This document shows, in pieces, positions 8,231 to 17,597 of a DNA stretch of 64,000 nt. Origin of the DNA: Brevibacillus sp. DP1.3A (GTDB lineage: Bacteria; Bacillota; Bacilli; Brevibacillales; Brevibacillaceae); contig NZ_CP085876.1 in assembly GCF_013284245.2 (NCBI RefSeq), forward strand, positions 6,258,501 through 6,322,500, read 5' to 3'. The first letter of the stretch is position 1; each line of letters begins with the position of its first letter. The translations under genes and the position numbers were made by a program. Below the pieces are notes generated by a model, which had not been told where the DNA came from, did not search any database, and worked only from the letters and a program-made list of their open reading frames with translations.

Positions 8231-9205
8231 TTACTCTACTACGATTTTCTCAGCAGTGCCGATAGGTGGCAGGCTCTTCGTCATCATTGGGCCGTAGAAG
8301 GCTACTACTTGCATATCCTCTTTCAGCTCAGCTGGCGAGAGTACTTTGTTGTTTCGCGCATTGATGATCACCGTTTTCTCGGTAATGTTCAGGTTGATTT
8401 TTTCTTGGGAGGTTTCGGTAATACCGCGACCCTCTACGAGCATTTTGTAGTTGCCATCTTTGTCAGCAGAGATGCTCGCTACTTTTCCCGCTGTTCCCAG
8501 GACGTCCTGAGTCTCCAGGCCGCCTTTTACCGTGATGCTGAGCACACTCGTTTGTGGCGGCAAGCTCATCGCCATGAATTTTTCGGTTGTCGCATCTACG
8601 GCCATACCCAGCTTCAAGTCTTCTGGCTTCAGCACTTTACCAGCTTCATCCGTAATTTTGGTGTCTTCCGTCAGGTGCAGGATGATGCCAGACTCATAGA
8701 TGTTCAGTGTAACCGAGTAGCCTTTATCGGATTTACTGATGTTCGTAATGGTACCTGTGCGCATAGGAGCGATTTCGTCCTCCACTACAGTCACTGCATC
8801 ATCGGTTACATTCACGTCTGCTTGCAGGATTTCGTCAACGAATGCGACTGGCACATAGGTGCTGCCATTCAGTACGCGAGGCTCTGCTCCCAGCGTTTTG
8901 TACATTTTTGCGAAAGGATAGCGATCCTCTCCTTCTTTTGCGTAGCTGGTGATCGCGCCTCTTTGCACTTCTGCTGCTTTTTCCTTGTCGTTCCAGCTTA
9001 CTTTGAAACCGAGGGCTTCAGCAACAGGACGAAGTGGAACCAGTACGGTTTGTTGACCTTTATCGAAGATCGCATCTTGTGCGATTGCTTGACCGTTTAT
9101 GTTAACAGAAAGTTCTTTTACTGGTTCGGAGGTTGCAGATACCACGCTAGTTCCCAAAACGGCCAGTGCCGCGATTGTCATCATACCTGTACGGATTGTT
9201 TTCAT
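8231..9205 (-). CDS. Secreted protein with copper-amine-oxidase N-terminal-like domain
   Basis: 324-residue exported protein. A signal peptide (MKTIRTGMMTIAALAVLGTS..., cleavage near SAT-SEP) is followed by the repeat-like domain seen at the N-terminus of copper amine oxidases and in many Paenibacillaceae surface proteins (VLVPLRPVAEALGFKVSW, then STYVPVAFVDEIL). The second half is beta-rich with no recognised catalytic motif. These domains are usually found in cell-surface or spore-related proteins; the role here is unknown. Ribosome site GGAGG before ATG 9205. Confidence 0.8.
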   Translation of the reverse strand: MKTIRTGMMTIAALAVLGTSVVSATSEPVKELSVNINGQAIAQDAIFDKGQQTVLVPLRPVAEALGFKVSWNDKEKAAEVQRGAITSYAKEGEDRYPFAKMYKTLGAEPRVLNGSTYVPVAFVDEILQADVNVTDDAVTVVEDEIAPMRTGTITNISKSDKGYSVTLNIYESGIILHLTEDTKITDEAGKVLKPEDLKLGMAVDATTEKFMAMSLPPQTSVLSITVKGGLETQDVLGTAGKVASISADKDGNYKMLVEGRGITETSQEKINLNITEKTVIINARNNKVLSPAELKEDMQVVAFYGPMMTKSLPPIGTAEKIVVE

Positions 9206-9331
9206 ATTGTTTATGCCTCCAATGTTCTTGCTTGTTTTTGTGTGTCTCTATTCATTGGACGGCATCATTTCAGAAACGTTTCAAATAAATTTTCATAGAT
9301 GTGTAAATCGTTCGCGTATAAGCGAAAAACA

Positions 9332-10048
9332 TCACGGCTGGCTTGGAATCTGGTTGCTTGGGACTTGGTTCGTTCGCGGCATCGGCACATCGGGCTTCCC
9401 GGATGGATTGTCGTACAAATAGGTTGGTACCTTGCCGACGATCAGCGCCTCGGAGACCGGGATTTCCGTGGTGACTGTTTGCTGTTTGGTTGCAAACGGA
9501 ATAATGACCCGCAGATCGACTTCCACATAAATGTAGACAGTCACCAGCACCATGTTGATTCCCGCTTGCTTTAGCTTCGTTTCCAGCTTGGTTTTGACCG
9601 CGCCAATCGGAACGAACGACACCGGAATATCAGGCCCAAAGTGCTCCAGAAAGACGTTTTTGGTAGCCAAGCCTAGTGGTATGGTTGTCTTGACGTGCTC
9701 CTGCTCGAATTCCTTCAAACGATTTTGAATACGGGCTGTCGTTTCTCCCACAATCCGGGAATACTCTTTGAAATTAAAATTCACCGCTTTGATGCTGCCA
9801 TTCTCGTCTTTCTCCATAATGACAACTTCGTTGACGTCGACACCCTGCTGGGACATCCGTTTGGTGACTGCATCGGTAATGGCGAGCTTGGCGACCTGCT
9901 CTGCCTTGGCCTGGGCAATCAGCATCAACGTCGGCTCTACCCTGCGTTCCACAACGATAAACAAAACGATAAATACTACAATAATCAGTAGGAGCCCAGC
10001 GAAAATTCTTCTTCTACGTCTTTTCCATCCTCCCCTTCTCAAGCGCAC
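9332..10048 (-). CDS. yunB: Sporulation protein YunB
   Basis: 238-residue membrane protein. A very basic N-terminus (RLRRGGWKRRRRR) and one membrane helix (about 15-33) precede an outside-facing domain with the family's segments (AITDAVTKRM, PLGLATKN, YIYVEVDLRVIIPF). In Bacillus subtilis yunB is a sigma-E gene of the mother cell. Start is a GTG behind GGGAG. It begins 30 bases after the calcium-ATPase gene, so the two may be co-transcribed. Confidence 0.88.
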   Translation of the reverse strand: MRLRRGGWKRRRRRIFAGLLLIIVVFIVLFIVVERRVEPTLMLIAQAKAEQVAKLAITDAVTKRMSQQGVDVNEVVIMEKDENGSIKAVNFNFKEYSRIVGETTARIQNRLKEFEQEHVKTTIPLGLATKNVFLEHFGPDIPVSFVPIGAVKTKLETKLKQAGINMVLVTVYIYVEVDLRVIIPFATKQQTVTTEIPVSEALIVGKVPTYLYDNPSGKPDVPMPRTNQVPSNQIPSQP

Positions 10049-10078
10049 GATGGCTCCCTCTCCCCTTTGGCGGCTCGA

Positions 10079-12883
10079 TTAGTCAGGACGAACCGTACGC
10101 ATAGCTGGACGTTTTTCTTTGCTTGTGCGCTGTCTGCTGCTGGTAAGCACCCCACCGATTCCCGCGACAAACGTAGGAACTCCTGCCGCGACCAAAATTA
10201 ATGCCCAATCGCGCAGATTCAAATCCGTTGTTTTGAAGATCGGCTGGAGTGTCTCCATGTATACGACACCGATCACGAGCACGATCGACGAAAGCACGGC
10301 CCAGACGAGGTATTTGTTTTCAAATACATTGCGGTGAAAAACGCTATATTGACTCCGGCAATCGAAAACGTGAATTAGCTGCGCCATAACCAACGTAACG
10401 AAAGCGACAGTTTGGGCATGCACCAAGTCATTCGGATTCTCTTTGAGCGTCAGCCAGAACGCGAGCAATGTCATGGCCCCGATGAGGAAACCACGGCTAA
10501 TAATTTTCCAGCCCAACCCTCGGCTGAATATGTTCTCTGCCTTGTTGCGCGGCTTCTGATACATCGTATCTTTCTCCGCCTGATCGACGCCCAACGCCAT
10601 TGCTGGTAAACCATCCGTCACGAGATTGACCCACAAGATCTGGATCGGCACCAAAGGCAAAGGAAGCCCGAGGAGCATCGCAAAAAACATGACGAGAATC
10701 TCGCCTACGTTGGACGCGAGCAAATAACGGATGAATTTTCGAATGTTGTCATAGATGTTACGCCCTTCCTCGACGGCAGCGACAATCGTGGCAAAGTTAT
10801 CGTCGCGCAGCACGAGATCGGCCGCTTCCTTCGTTACATCTGTACCGGTAATCCCCATCGCGATCCCAATGTCTGAGGTCTTGATCGCAGGAGCATCATT
10901 GACACCGTCTCCGGTCATGGCAACAACATGTCCTTGGCTTTGCAGGGCACGGACGATCCGCAGCTTGTGCTCAGGAGACACACGGGCATAGACAGTGACG
11001 CGCTCCGCATACTCTGCGAGCTGCTCATCTGACATGCCATCCAGCTCCCGCCCCTCCAATACTTCTCCGTAGCCACGCATCAAACCAATCTGCCGGGCGA
11101 TTGCTTCTGCTGTCACCTTGTGGTCGCCTGTAATCATGACCGTCTTGATTCCTGCTTGATGGCACAGATTGATCGCTGGGCGCACCTCTTCTCGCGGTGG
11201 ATCGATCATCCCGGCCATTCCGACAAAGACGAGATTGTTTTCCAAGGAGCCGATTGGCTGTCCAGGGCGATAGCCTTGCAGCGTCTTATACGCGAAGCCA
11301 AGTACGCGTAGCGCTTTGCCTGCCATCCGTTCCGTTTGCTCCAGTACTTGGTGACGAAGCGTCGCGGAGAGTGGAATGAGCTCTCCCTTCCACAAAATGT
11401 GTGTCGATCTCGCCAACAATGCCTCCGCCGCGCCTTTGGTCAGCAGGGAATATACGCCGTCCGTCCCCTTTTCGACGACCGACATCATTTTGCGGTCAGA
11501 ATCAAAGGGGAGCTCCTCCACACGCTGTCCCTGATTCTTCTGGTTGCTACGCTCTGTATTGCCGCCCAATGCCTTCGCGGCAAGCACCTTGAGAGCACCT
11601 TCTGTCGGGTCGCCTACGACTTGCCAAAAGCGTGACGTCTTGCCCATCCCGAGTAAATTGCGCGTGCTTTGCTCCTCGCATGTCAAACGGGCGTTGTTGC
11701 ATCTGTCTGCGATTCGGATCATTTGCGAGAGCGCTCCGTCACGGGCGGGAGATACCATTTTCCCTAGATAGTGAAAGGCTCCTTCTGGTGCATAGCCGCT
11801 GCCGCTCACCTCATACGTGGAATCGCTGTGCCACACTTGGGTAACAGTCATTTTATTTTGAGTCAGAGTCCCTGTTTTATCAGAGCAAATGACAGAGGCG
11901 CATCCCAATGTCTCGACTGATGGGAGCTTGCGTACGATCGCATTGCGGCGGATCATCCGCTGTACGCCAAGCGCTAGCGCGACAGTCACAATCGCCGGCA
12001 AGCCTTCCGGAATCGCCGCCACTGCGAGACTCACCCCGGCGAGGAACATCGTAAACAGCTCATGACCATGCCAGACACCAGCAGCGATGACCACAATCGT
12101 CAACAGCAGTGCGACGACCACAAGAATTTTGCCCATTTGCTCCAAGCGCAGCTGCAAAGGGGTTTCTGCTTCTTCCGCTGTATTCATCAAGTGCGCGATT
12201 TTCCCGATTTCCGTGCTCATCCCTGTCGCTACGACGATGCCGCTCCCTGTTCCTCCGGTCACCATCGTGCCCATGAACGCGAGATTTTTTTGGTCACCAA
12301 GCGGTACAGTAGATGCCTGGGCTGTCTCCAGTCTTTTCACGTTTTTTCCGACGGGGACAGACTCCCCTGTCAACGCAGACTCCTCTACCTCTAGCCGATT
12401 GGCCGAAAGCAAACGCAAATCTGCGGGAATACGGTCCCCGGCCTCCAATTGCACCAGATCACCAGGTACCAGCCGCGAAGCCGGTATCATGGAAATGTGC
12501 CCGCCCCGGATGACGCGCGCCATCGGGGATGCCAGCTCCTTTAGCGCTTGCAAGGATCGCTCAGCCTTGGCCTCCTGAATAAAACCGAGGATGCCGTTAA
12601 TGAGGATGATCGCGATGATCGCAATCGCATCCAAGTACTCTCCAAGGAAGTACGAGATCAGTGTTGCGATGAACAGGATGAGTACCATAAAATCCTTGAA
12701 CTGATCAACAAAGACCGAGTAGAGAGGCTTTCGCTTTTGTTCAGCCAACTGGTTGGCACCTTGTTTAGCCAGTCGCCGCTCCGCCTCCTGCTGAGTCAAC
12801 CCTTGCGCAGCATCACTATGAAGGGCTTCGGTCACGTCGGCCGCCGCCAGCGTGTACCATTTTCGAATTGGCTGTGTATCCAC
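10079..12883 (-). CDS. Calcium-translocating P-type ATPase (SERCA-like)
   Basis: 934-residue P2A-type ion pump of the cytoplasmic membrane that exports Ca2+ with ATP. In order: N-terminal cation ATPase domain, actuator loop with TGES, membrane helix 4 with the calcium-binding PEGLP motif, phosphorylation site DKTGTLTQ, KGAAE nucleotide-binding segment, TGD and TGDGVND hinge, and a C-terminal six-helix region. Closest known relative by architecture is YloB of B. subtilis, a vegetative and spore-linked Ca2+ ATPase. Start GTG at 12883 behind GGAGGAG. The C-terminal tail is rich in Arg/Lys. Confidence 0.92.
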   Translation of the reverse strand: MDTQPIRKWYTLAAADVTEALHSDAAQGLTQQEAERRLAKQGANQLAEQKRKPLYSVFVDQFKDFMVLILFIATLISYFLGEYLDAIAIIAIILINGILGFIQEAKAERSLQALKELASPMARVIRGGHISMIPASRLVPGDLVQLEAGDRIPADLRLLSANRLEVEESALTGESVPVGKNVKRLETAQASTVPLGDQKNLAFMGTMVTGGTGSGIVVATGMSTEIGKIAHLMNTAEEAETPLQLRLEQMGKILVVVALLLTIVVIAAGVWHGHELFTMFLAGVSLAVAAIPEGLPAIVTVALALGVQRMIRRNAIVRKLPSVETLGCASVICSDKTGTLTQNKMTVTQVWHSDSTYEVSGSGYAPEGAFHYLGKMVSPARDGALSQMIRIADRCNNARLTCEEQSTRNLLGMGKTSRFWQVVGDPTEGALKVLAAKALGGNTERSNQKNQGQRVEELPFDSDRKMMSVVEKGTDGVYSLLTKGAAEALLARSTHILWKGELIPLSATLRHQVLEQTERMAGKALRVLGFAYKTLQGYRPGQPIGSLENNLVFVGMAGMIDPPREEVRPAINLCHQAGIKTVMITGDHKVTAEAIARQIGLMRGYGEVLEGRELDGMSDEQLAEYAERVTVYARVSPEHKLRIVRALQSQGHVVAMTGDGVNDAPAIKTSDIGIAMGITGTDVTKEAADLVLRDDNFATIVAAVEEGRNIYDNIRKFIRYLLASNVGEILVMFFAMLLGLPLPLVPIQILWVNLVTDGLPAMALGVDQAEKDTMYQKPRNKAENIFSRGLGWKIISRGFLIGAMTLLAFWLTLKENPNDLVHAQTVAFVTLVMAQLIHVFDCRSQYSVFHRNVFENKYLVWAVLSSIVLVIGVVYMETLQPIFKTTDLNLRDWALILVAAGVPTFVAGIGGVLTSSRQRTSKEKRPAMRTVRPD

Positions 12884-12949
12884 CTACATCTCCTCCATCC
12901 ACTTCTCACTCATTTTCATGTGTATGCAGACGAGCTAGAAAATAAAACA

Positions 12950-12973
12950 ACCCGTCCATTTATCTGGACGGGT
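12950..12973 (-). terminator. Terminator after ytaF
   Basis: Perfect nine-base stem ACCCGTCCA / TGGACGGGT; on the minus strand it is followed by TGTTTTATTTT. Confidence 0.75.
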
Positions 12974-12991
12974 CTGTGATTAGTTTGTCGG

Positions 12992-13684
12992 TTATTTCAA
13001 GCTTTTGGCTACACCAATGCAAATCAACAAAATCGGCGGCAGCCAGGTGAGTCTCGTCAACCAGCTAGCTTTTCCTGCGCGCCTACCGAGGGCAATTCCT
13101 ACCGCAAGAAGTAAAGCACTCATCACTGCGATACAGAGAGCGACGAGCAGTGGCGAGTATCCCAAAAACGTAAGGCTGATGCCTGCGCCGAAAGCATCCA
13201 AAGACAGGGCAAGCCCCAACATGACGGCCTCCCAGCCCATAATATGCCCAGAACGGTCAGCATCGGCTTTGGACGGATCTTTTAAAATCTGGATCATGAC
13301 ACCAAAAATGCGGAACTGCGACAATAATACGATGGGCTCCTGCTCTTCCTGTTTTTCTGCGGCTACGACGGCGTTGCTGCTCGCAGCAGTAGACTCCTGA
13401 GCCTCTGTCCCCGACCGTGTCGCAATGAGCCGCCACAGAGTAAACAAACCCATGAGGATCAAGACCGCGGCACCAATATACTTGCCGATCTCGGGTGTTA
13501 ACCATTCGGTGAGGGATGAGCCTACGAGCATGACACCATATACAACAGCAAACGAACAACCGGAAACGACGACGAGCGACAAAAAGGGCATTCTCATGTT
13601 CCGTAAACCATACGTCAATCCTACACTGACACTGTCCATGCTGATGGCCAGGGAAACGAGCAGGAGTGCGAGCCATCCGCTCAT
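12992..13684 (-). CDS. ytaF: Sporulation membrane protein YtaF (MntP-like)
   Basis: 230-residue integral membrane protein with about six helices in two repeats. Each repeat has the acidic helix motif of the MntP/LysE-related fold: SLAISMDSVSVGLTYG in the first and GLALSLDAFGAGISL in the second. A soluble loop (about 70-125) separates them, as in YtaF. MntP proteins export Mn2+, but the YtaF branch is sporulation-associated with uncertain substrate. Start behind AGAGGTGA. Monocistronic with a terminator. Confidence 0.88.
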   Translation of the reverse strand: MSGWLALLLVSLAISMDSVSVGLTYGLRNMRMPFLSLVVVSGCSFAVVYGVMLVGSSLTEWLTPEIGKYIGAAVLILMGLFTLWRLIATRSGTEAQESTAASSNAVVAAEKQEEQEPIVLLSQFRIFGVMIQILKDPSKADADRSGHIMGWEAVMLGLALSLDAFGAGISLTFLGYSPLLVALCIAVMSALLLAVGIALGRRAGKASWLTRLTWLPPILLICIGVAKSLK

Positions 13685-13850
13685 ATGTGGTCACCTCTTT
13701 CCCATTGCCTATTAGGTATACGCGAAAAGCTCAGCTGATGTGCCAACAAATCATTGCCATCTCATTTGGAAACTGATACCATCAAATTAAACAACGTTTA
13801 AAACGGTGTTTAACAAAGAATTTTGTTTCCAATAAATAAGGAGGTTGATC

Positions 13851-14441
13851 ATGTCACAGGTAGATAAAAACAGCGAAACGAAAGCGAAAATTTTGCAATC
13901 GACACTGGATTTGATCAAGATGGAGGGCTTCGAGACTGTGACGGTGCGGAAAATCGCAGCGGATTCCGGTACCAACGTAGCTTTGGTTAACTACTATTTC
14001 GGTTCCAAGGATAAGCTCATCAATGAAGCCCTCAGTGCATTTCTAGGCAGCTTTACAGCTACATTTGATCTCTTGGATAACACATCTCTGCTTCCCCAAG
14101 AACGACTCAAGCAGTTTTTAATGAGCTACGTGCAGATCATCCAGCAATATCCCGAGCTGGTTTCGCGAATCTTTTCGCTTGGTGGTGCTGTATTTACCTC
14201 GCAATATGAGTACGGTCAATTTCTAAAAAGCATCGGGTTTGTGAAGATTGAGGGAGTTTTGAAGGAAATGACCCACGAAGAAGACCATGAGGTTCTCATG
14301 ATGATGATCATGCAACTCTTTGGAGCGATTTTTCTGCCAGCCTTGCTCAAGTCGATATTGTCTACAGGCGCTGGAATCGAGGTCGCTTCCGTAGAGCAAC
14401 AGATTGATTTGTTATTCGCACGCTATTTTCATGAAAAATAG
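13851..14441 (+). CDS. TetR-family transcriptional regulator
   Basis: 196-residue repressor. The N-terminal TetR helix-turn-helix is clear (KAKILQSTLDLIKMEG, TVRKIAADSGTNVALVNYYFGSK), followed by a helical ligand domain. ATG 13851 is chosen because AAGGAGG precedes it by 5-6 bases; a TTG two codons earlier overlaps that site. The AAACGGTGTTTAAC and AAACAACGTTTAAA stretches at 13790-13815 are partly dyad and could be its operator. The HXXEE gene follows after 19 bases and is its likely target. Confidence 0.88.
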   Translation: MSQVDKNSETKAKILQSTLDLIKMEGFETVTVRKIAADSGTNVALVNYYFGSKDKLINEALSAFLGSFTATFDLLDNTSLLPQERLKQFLMSYVQIIQQYPELVSRIFSLGGAVFTSQYEYGQFLKSIGFVKIEGVLKEMTHEEDHEVLMMMIMQLFGAIFLPALLKSILSTGAGIEVASVEQQIDLLFARYFHEK

Positions 14442-14460
14442 GAAATAGGGGGAGAGACAG

Positions 14461-15090
14461 ATGGACTTTTTGCGAAAATATTGGTCTGATCTCGGTCTGT
14501 TAGTGGCAGTTGGCGTTGGTCTGTATTTGATGATTCAATGGAGTACCATTCCTGCTATCGAGCGGCTGTTGTGGCTAAGCTTCATTGCCATCCTTGTTCA
14601 TCAGTATGAAGAGTACCGTTGGCCGGGATATTTTGCCGGACTGTTTAATGGTTTGATTTTCAAAAGCAGCCATCCAGAGAGATATCCGCTGAATCCACAG
14701 TCTGCGATGATCATCAACCTCGTCATTGCCTATGTCTTTTATCTAGTTCCCCTCTTGTTCCCGACGGTCATCTGGCTCGGTTTGGCACCGATTCTCATGG
14801 GCTTCTTCCAGTTTATCTGGCATGGAGTTTTTGCGAATCTAAAAGCGAAAACCATCTACAATCCGGGCTTGTTCGCCGTTATCTTTTTCCACATCCCGAT
14901 CGGGGTATGGTATATCCAGCACATCATCTCCACTGGCATGGTAACCACGCCAGACTGGATCATCGGGACGATCTATTTCATCGTTGCGGTGTACATTCTC
15001 ATCGTGAAGGGCAATATGTGGCTAAAGGACGAAAACTCCCGTTATACCTTTACTCGCCAGCAGTTGGGGCCTTACATTCATAAATCGTAA
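14461..15090 (+). CDS. HXXEE-domain membrane protein
   Basis: 209-residue protein with about six membrane helices. The family signature H-x2-E-E is present as HQYEEY near residue 46, and a second polar helix motif FQFIWHGVFANL lies mid-protein. The HXXEE family has no established biochemical role. Same operon as the TetR gene upstream, which suggests ligand-induced expression, perhaps in detoxification or transport; that is inference. Ribosome site GGGGGAGA. Confidence 0.75.
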   Translation: MDFLRKYWSDLGLLVAVGVGLYLMIQWSTIPAIERLLWLSFIAILVHQYEEYRWPGYFAGLFNGLIFKSSHPERYPLNPQSAMIINLVIAYVFYLVPLLFPTVIWLGLAPILMGFFQFIWHGVFANLKAKTIYNPGLFAVIFFHIPIGVWYIQHIISTGMVTTPDWIIGTIYFIVAVYILIVKGNMWLKDENSRYTFTRQQLGPYIHKS

Positions 15091-15100
15091 AACATAAAAA

Positions 15101-15130
15101 AGAAGAGGCCGCTGTCAGCCTCTTCTTTTT
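15101..15130. terminator. Bidirectional terminator
   Basis: GAAGAGGC / GCCTCTTC stem flanked by A-run and T-run; serves both the HXXEE gene and the anti-sigma gene. A diverged copy occurs at 17501-17528. Confidence 0.8.
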
Positions 15131-15145
15131 CTCTTGCCTTTCCAC

Positions 15146-16807
15146 CTATTTGATTTCAAAAGGTACTTTCCACTTCACGTCATGCTCCACCATATAGGTA
15201 GCGTAGGATACCGTGAGCTTTTTCGGTTCTTGCTTCAAGCGCGGAATCGTGACCTCACCTTTGATCTGTACTCGTCCGTCCTTGTCTCTGGTGCTTTCCG
15301 TGCTCACTGACACAGCGTAAGTCTTCCCATTTTCATCCTTTACAGACCAATCGCGGTTCTCGACTATGCCTTTTCCTAATGTACCCTCTATGGTCATTAC
15401 GGCCTCACCTAGATCTTCGCCGTTACCTGGCTCCCATGCAAAAGAAGAGAATGTAAAGGTACTGCCTGTCTCATCCTTGAAAGTCGCAGCTTTCTTGTCT
15501 AGTTCTGTTGGAACCAGATCAAATTTAGGAGATGCCAGTTTTTTCTCATAAATTTTCTGAAGCTCAAGCTTTAATGTTTGTTCTCCCTGTATCGGGCCAA
15601 ATGTATGCCACCAATTCAAGACATCGCCTTCTGGTCTTTCTTCCGCTTCTTCTTCTGTTCTTGGTGTGAAAAGAACATTCTCCTTGTTATCAAGCCCATC
15701 ATCCAATGATTTCATATCCCAAGCTGCTACCACTTCCCCTTTTTCATTGGTGATTTCGTACATCATATTCTCTCCCGAAAAAGCAGGATCACGCTCTTTC
15801 TCTGTGATAATGGCGCCTCGCGGATTTTTCCGATCGTACAGGATCGACGTTCGTTCAACCTCCAAATAAGCTGATTTTGGGAAAGTGGTATCCAGCATGA
15901 CCCGTGTCGCACTCGGGGAAAATTCGATATTTTTCAGCTCAATCCCGAGCCCTTGCGGCGATTGAAAAACAGTATCCTTGAAGGCAACCGTTTTCGTCGC
16001 TTCCTTGGCTTTCTTCATATCGATCGGAACTTCCAATGACCATTTTCCTGTCTTATCTGCGATTTCTGTCTGTTCTAAATGTAAGGTCAGTTGGTCAGGA
16101 GTCGCCTCAGTTGATTCGAAGATTTCGTTCAAAAATCGCTCTGTGATGAAAAACTCTCCATGACTTCCCGAATTATCTCCTCCATCATCCTCAAACCAAT
16201 CTTTTCCGTTCTGATCAATCAGCTTCGCATTCAAAATATGATCTTCAATCTTCTTGCCGCTCTCGTCGTACACATCATAGATGACGGCGATCCTCATCGA
16301 GTCAGCCAACAGTTCTTTTAACTCGACGGTAATTCCTTGATCGGTTGCCTTTTGCTCCAGCTTTTGGACAAGGCCTTTATTGACAGCATTTTTCATACCG
16401 CTATCCGAATCCTTTTCAATCTGGAACAAGCTATTCACATAATTCGCAAACGTAGGTGATACAACCGTTCCAGTCACCACCAACGCCGTAAGTCCTGCTA
16501 CTACCAATCCTGTCTTCTTCACAATATCCCAACCCCTTTGTCTTCTGGTTCGGGAGGAGCGCTTTCGCGTAGAACGTGGAGGAACTGCATCTGACAGCTT
16601 ATCCATGACCTCATCTGTAAACGCATCGGGTACAGGAGCTTCCGGAATGGTGGTAAAATCCTCTTCCTGCATGCCTTCTACCCACTCTTGCAGTTGCTTC
16701 TGGCATTGTGGGCAATTTTCTACATGTTGCTCCAATCCTTTGCTCTCGGCAGGGGCCAGCTCATCGTTTACGTATAGCTTCAATTGATTAAACATGAAGC
16801 ATTTCAT
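15146..16807 (-). CDS. Anti-sigma factor with zinc-finger and DUF4179 domains
   Basis: 553-residue transmembrane regulator expected to hold the adjacent ECF sigma factor inactive. The N-terminal zinc-binding anti-sigma motif reads H-x3-C-x2-C (HVENCPQC). One membrane helix (about 97-120, LVVAGLTALVVTGTVV) leads to a long outside region of the DUF4179 type. Ribosome site GGGAGGGGGAG before ATG 16807. It overlaps the sigma gene by 20 bases, so the two are translationally coupled. The signal sensed is unknown. Confidence 0.87.
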   Translation of the reverse strand: MKCFMFNQLKLYVNDELAPAESKGLEQHVENCPQCQKQLQEWVEGMQEEDFTTIPEAPVPDAFTDEVMDKLSDAVPPRSTRKRSSRTRRQRGWDIVKKTGLVVAGLTALVVTGTVVSPTFANYVNSLFQIEKDSDSGMKNAVNKGLVQKLEQKATDQGITVELKELLADSMRIAVIYDVYDESGKKIEDHILNAKLIDQNGKDWFEDDGGDNSGSHGEFFITERFLNEIFESTEATPDQLTLHLEQTEIADKTGKWSLEVPIDMKKAKEATKTVAFKDTVFQSPQGLGIELKNIEFSPSATRVMLDTTFPKSAYLEVERTSILYDRKNPRGAIITEKERDPAFSGENMMYEITNEKGEVVAAWDMKSLDDGLDNKENVLFTPRTEEEAEERPEGDVLNWWHTFGPIQGEQTLKLELQKIYEKKLASPKFDLVPTELDKKAATFKDETGSTFTFSSFAWEPGNGEDLGEAVMTIEGTLGKGIVENRDWSVKDENGKTYAVSVSTESTRDKDGRVQIKGEVTIPRLKQEPKKLTVSYATYMVEHDVKWKVPFEIK

Positions 16808-17354
16808 AAATAGCTCCCCCTCCCATCGTTTTCGTCAGGCTGTCCTTCATCTTTTTGCGGGCACGGAATAAACGCATCTGAACGGAGCTCTCCGAGAGAG
16901 ACAGTTGCTCGCTGATTTCTCGATACGACAGACGATGGATATAAAATAGGACGAATACCTTGCGATACTCCTCATCCAGCAGCATGATGCTGCGTTCCAG
17001 CTCGGCGTCCCGCTCCTTTTTCAATAAAGTCGTCTCTGGCGTATCTGGGTCAATCAGCTGCTCCTCATCGATTTCTACCTGTTCTGTTCGTTTGCGTTTT
17101 CTCATTTCATCGAAACAATGATTGCTCGCAATTCGATACAGCCACGACGAAAACCTGTACTCAGGCCGATAGTCGTGTAAACGATAAAAGGTTTTGATAA
17201 ACACGTCTTGAGCCAAATCCTGTGCGTCTGGCATGTTGCCGATCATCCTGTACAAATAGCCAACGATCTTGCCCTTGTATCTGTCGACAATTTGTCTGTA
17301 CTGCTCATGATCGCCAGCCAGGATTTGCTCGATTAGTTCCTGATCGTCCGGCAT
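16788..17354 (-). CDS. ECF RNA polymerase sigma factor
   Basis: 188-residue extracytoplasmic-function sigma factor. Region 2 has the core-binding and -10-recognition segment (AQDVFIKTFYRLHDY, FSSWLYRIASNHCFDEMRKRK). Region 4 has the -35 helix-turn-helix (LSYREISEQLSLSESSVQMRLFRARKKMK). ATG 17354 is chosen since GGAGGAG stands 7 bases before it; upstream codons lack a site. Partner anti-sigma gene overlaps. A candidate ECF promoter just upstream suggests autoregulation. Confidence 0.92.
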   Translation of the reverse strand: MPDDQELIEQILAGDHEQYRQIVDRYKGKIVGYLYRMIGNMPDAQDLAQDVFIKTFYRLHDYRPEYRFSSWLYRIASNHCFDEMRKRKRTEQVEIDEEQLIDPDTPETTLLKKERDAELERSIMLLDEEYRKVFVLFYIHRLSYREISEQLSLSESSVQMRLFRARKKMKDSLTKTMGGGAIYEMLHV

Positions 17355-17432
17355 TTTGCTACTCCTCCATCTATCACAGATCAAGCCAGCGGGGAATGCT
17401 GCGCAGCTTCCGTTTTGGTTGATTCATAAGCT

Positions 17433-17460
17433 AATACGGTTTAAATGGAAAAACCTTTCT
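17433..17460 (-). promoter_or_regulatory. Candidate ECF-type promoter of the sigma gene
   Basis: On the minus strand AGAAAG (17455-17460), a 16-base spacer and CGTATT (17433-17438) resemble the TGAAAC-N16-CGTA layout of SigW-like promoters. It lies about 80 bases before the sigma start. The -35 has two departures from consensus. Confidence 0.35.
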
Positions 17461-17500
17461 CTACTTTTAAAAAATTCTAGGTTCAGTTATCCAAATAAAA

Positions 17501-17589
17501 AAGAAGAGGCATTTTTCGGCCTCTTCATCCTGTCTTCCAGCTATTTGATTTCAATCGGTACCTCCCAATTTATGTGGTTTGAGTCGGCA
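17501..17589 (-). pseudogene. Relic: 3' end of a second DUF4179 anti-sigma gene plus its terminator
   Basis: Minus-strand translation ending at 17541 gives YADSNHINWEVPIEIK then stop, matching the C-terminus YMVEHDVKWKVPFEIK of the intact anti-sigma protein at 15146. The distance from stop to hairpin and the hairpin itself (GAAGAGGC / GCCTCTTC at 17501-17528) also match. Similarity ends near 17590, where a palindromic element begins. This is what remains of a duplicated or older sigma/anti-sigma locus. Confidence 0.7.
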
Positions 17590-17597
17590 TAGTGGAG

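Noticed and set aside
8153..9298. Plus-strand open frame of 381 codons
   Set aside because: Lies opposite the copper-amine-oxidase-like gene; composition is Cys/His/Phe-rich as expected for an antisense shadow, and there is no ribosome site.
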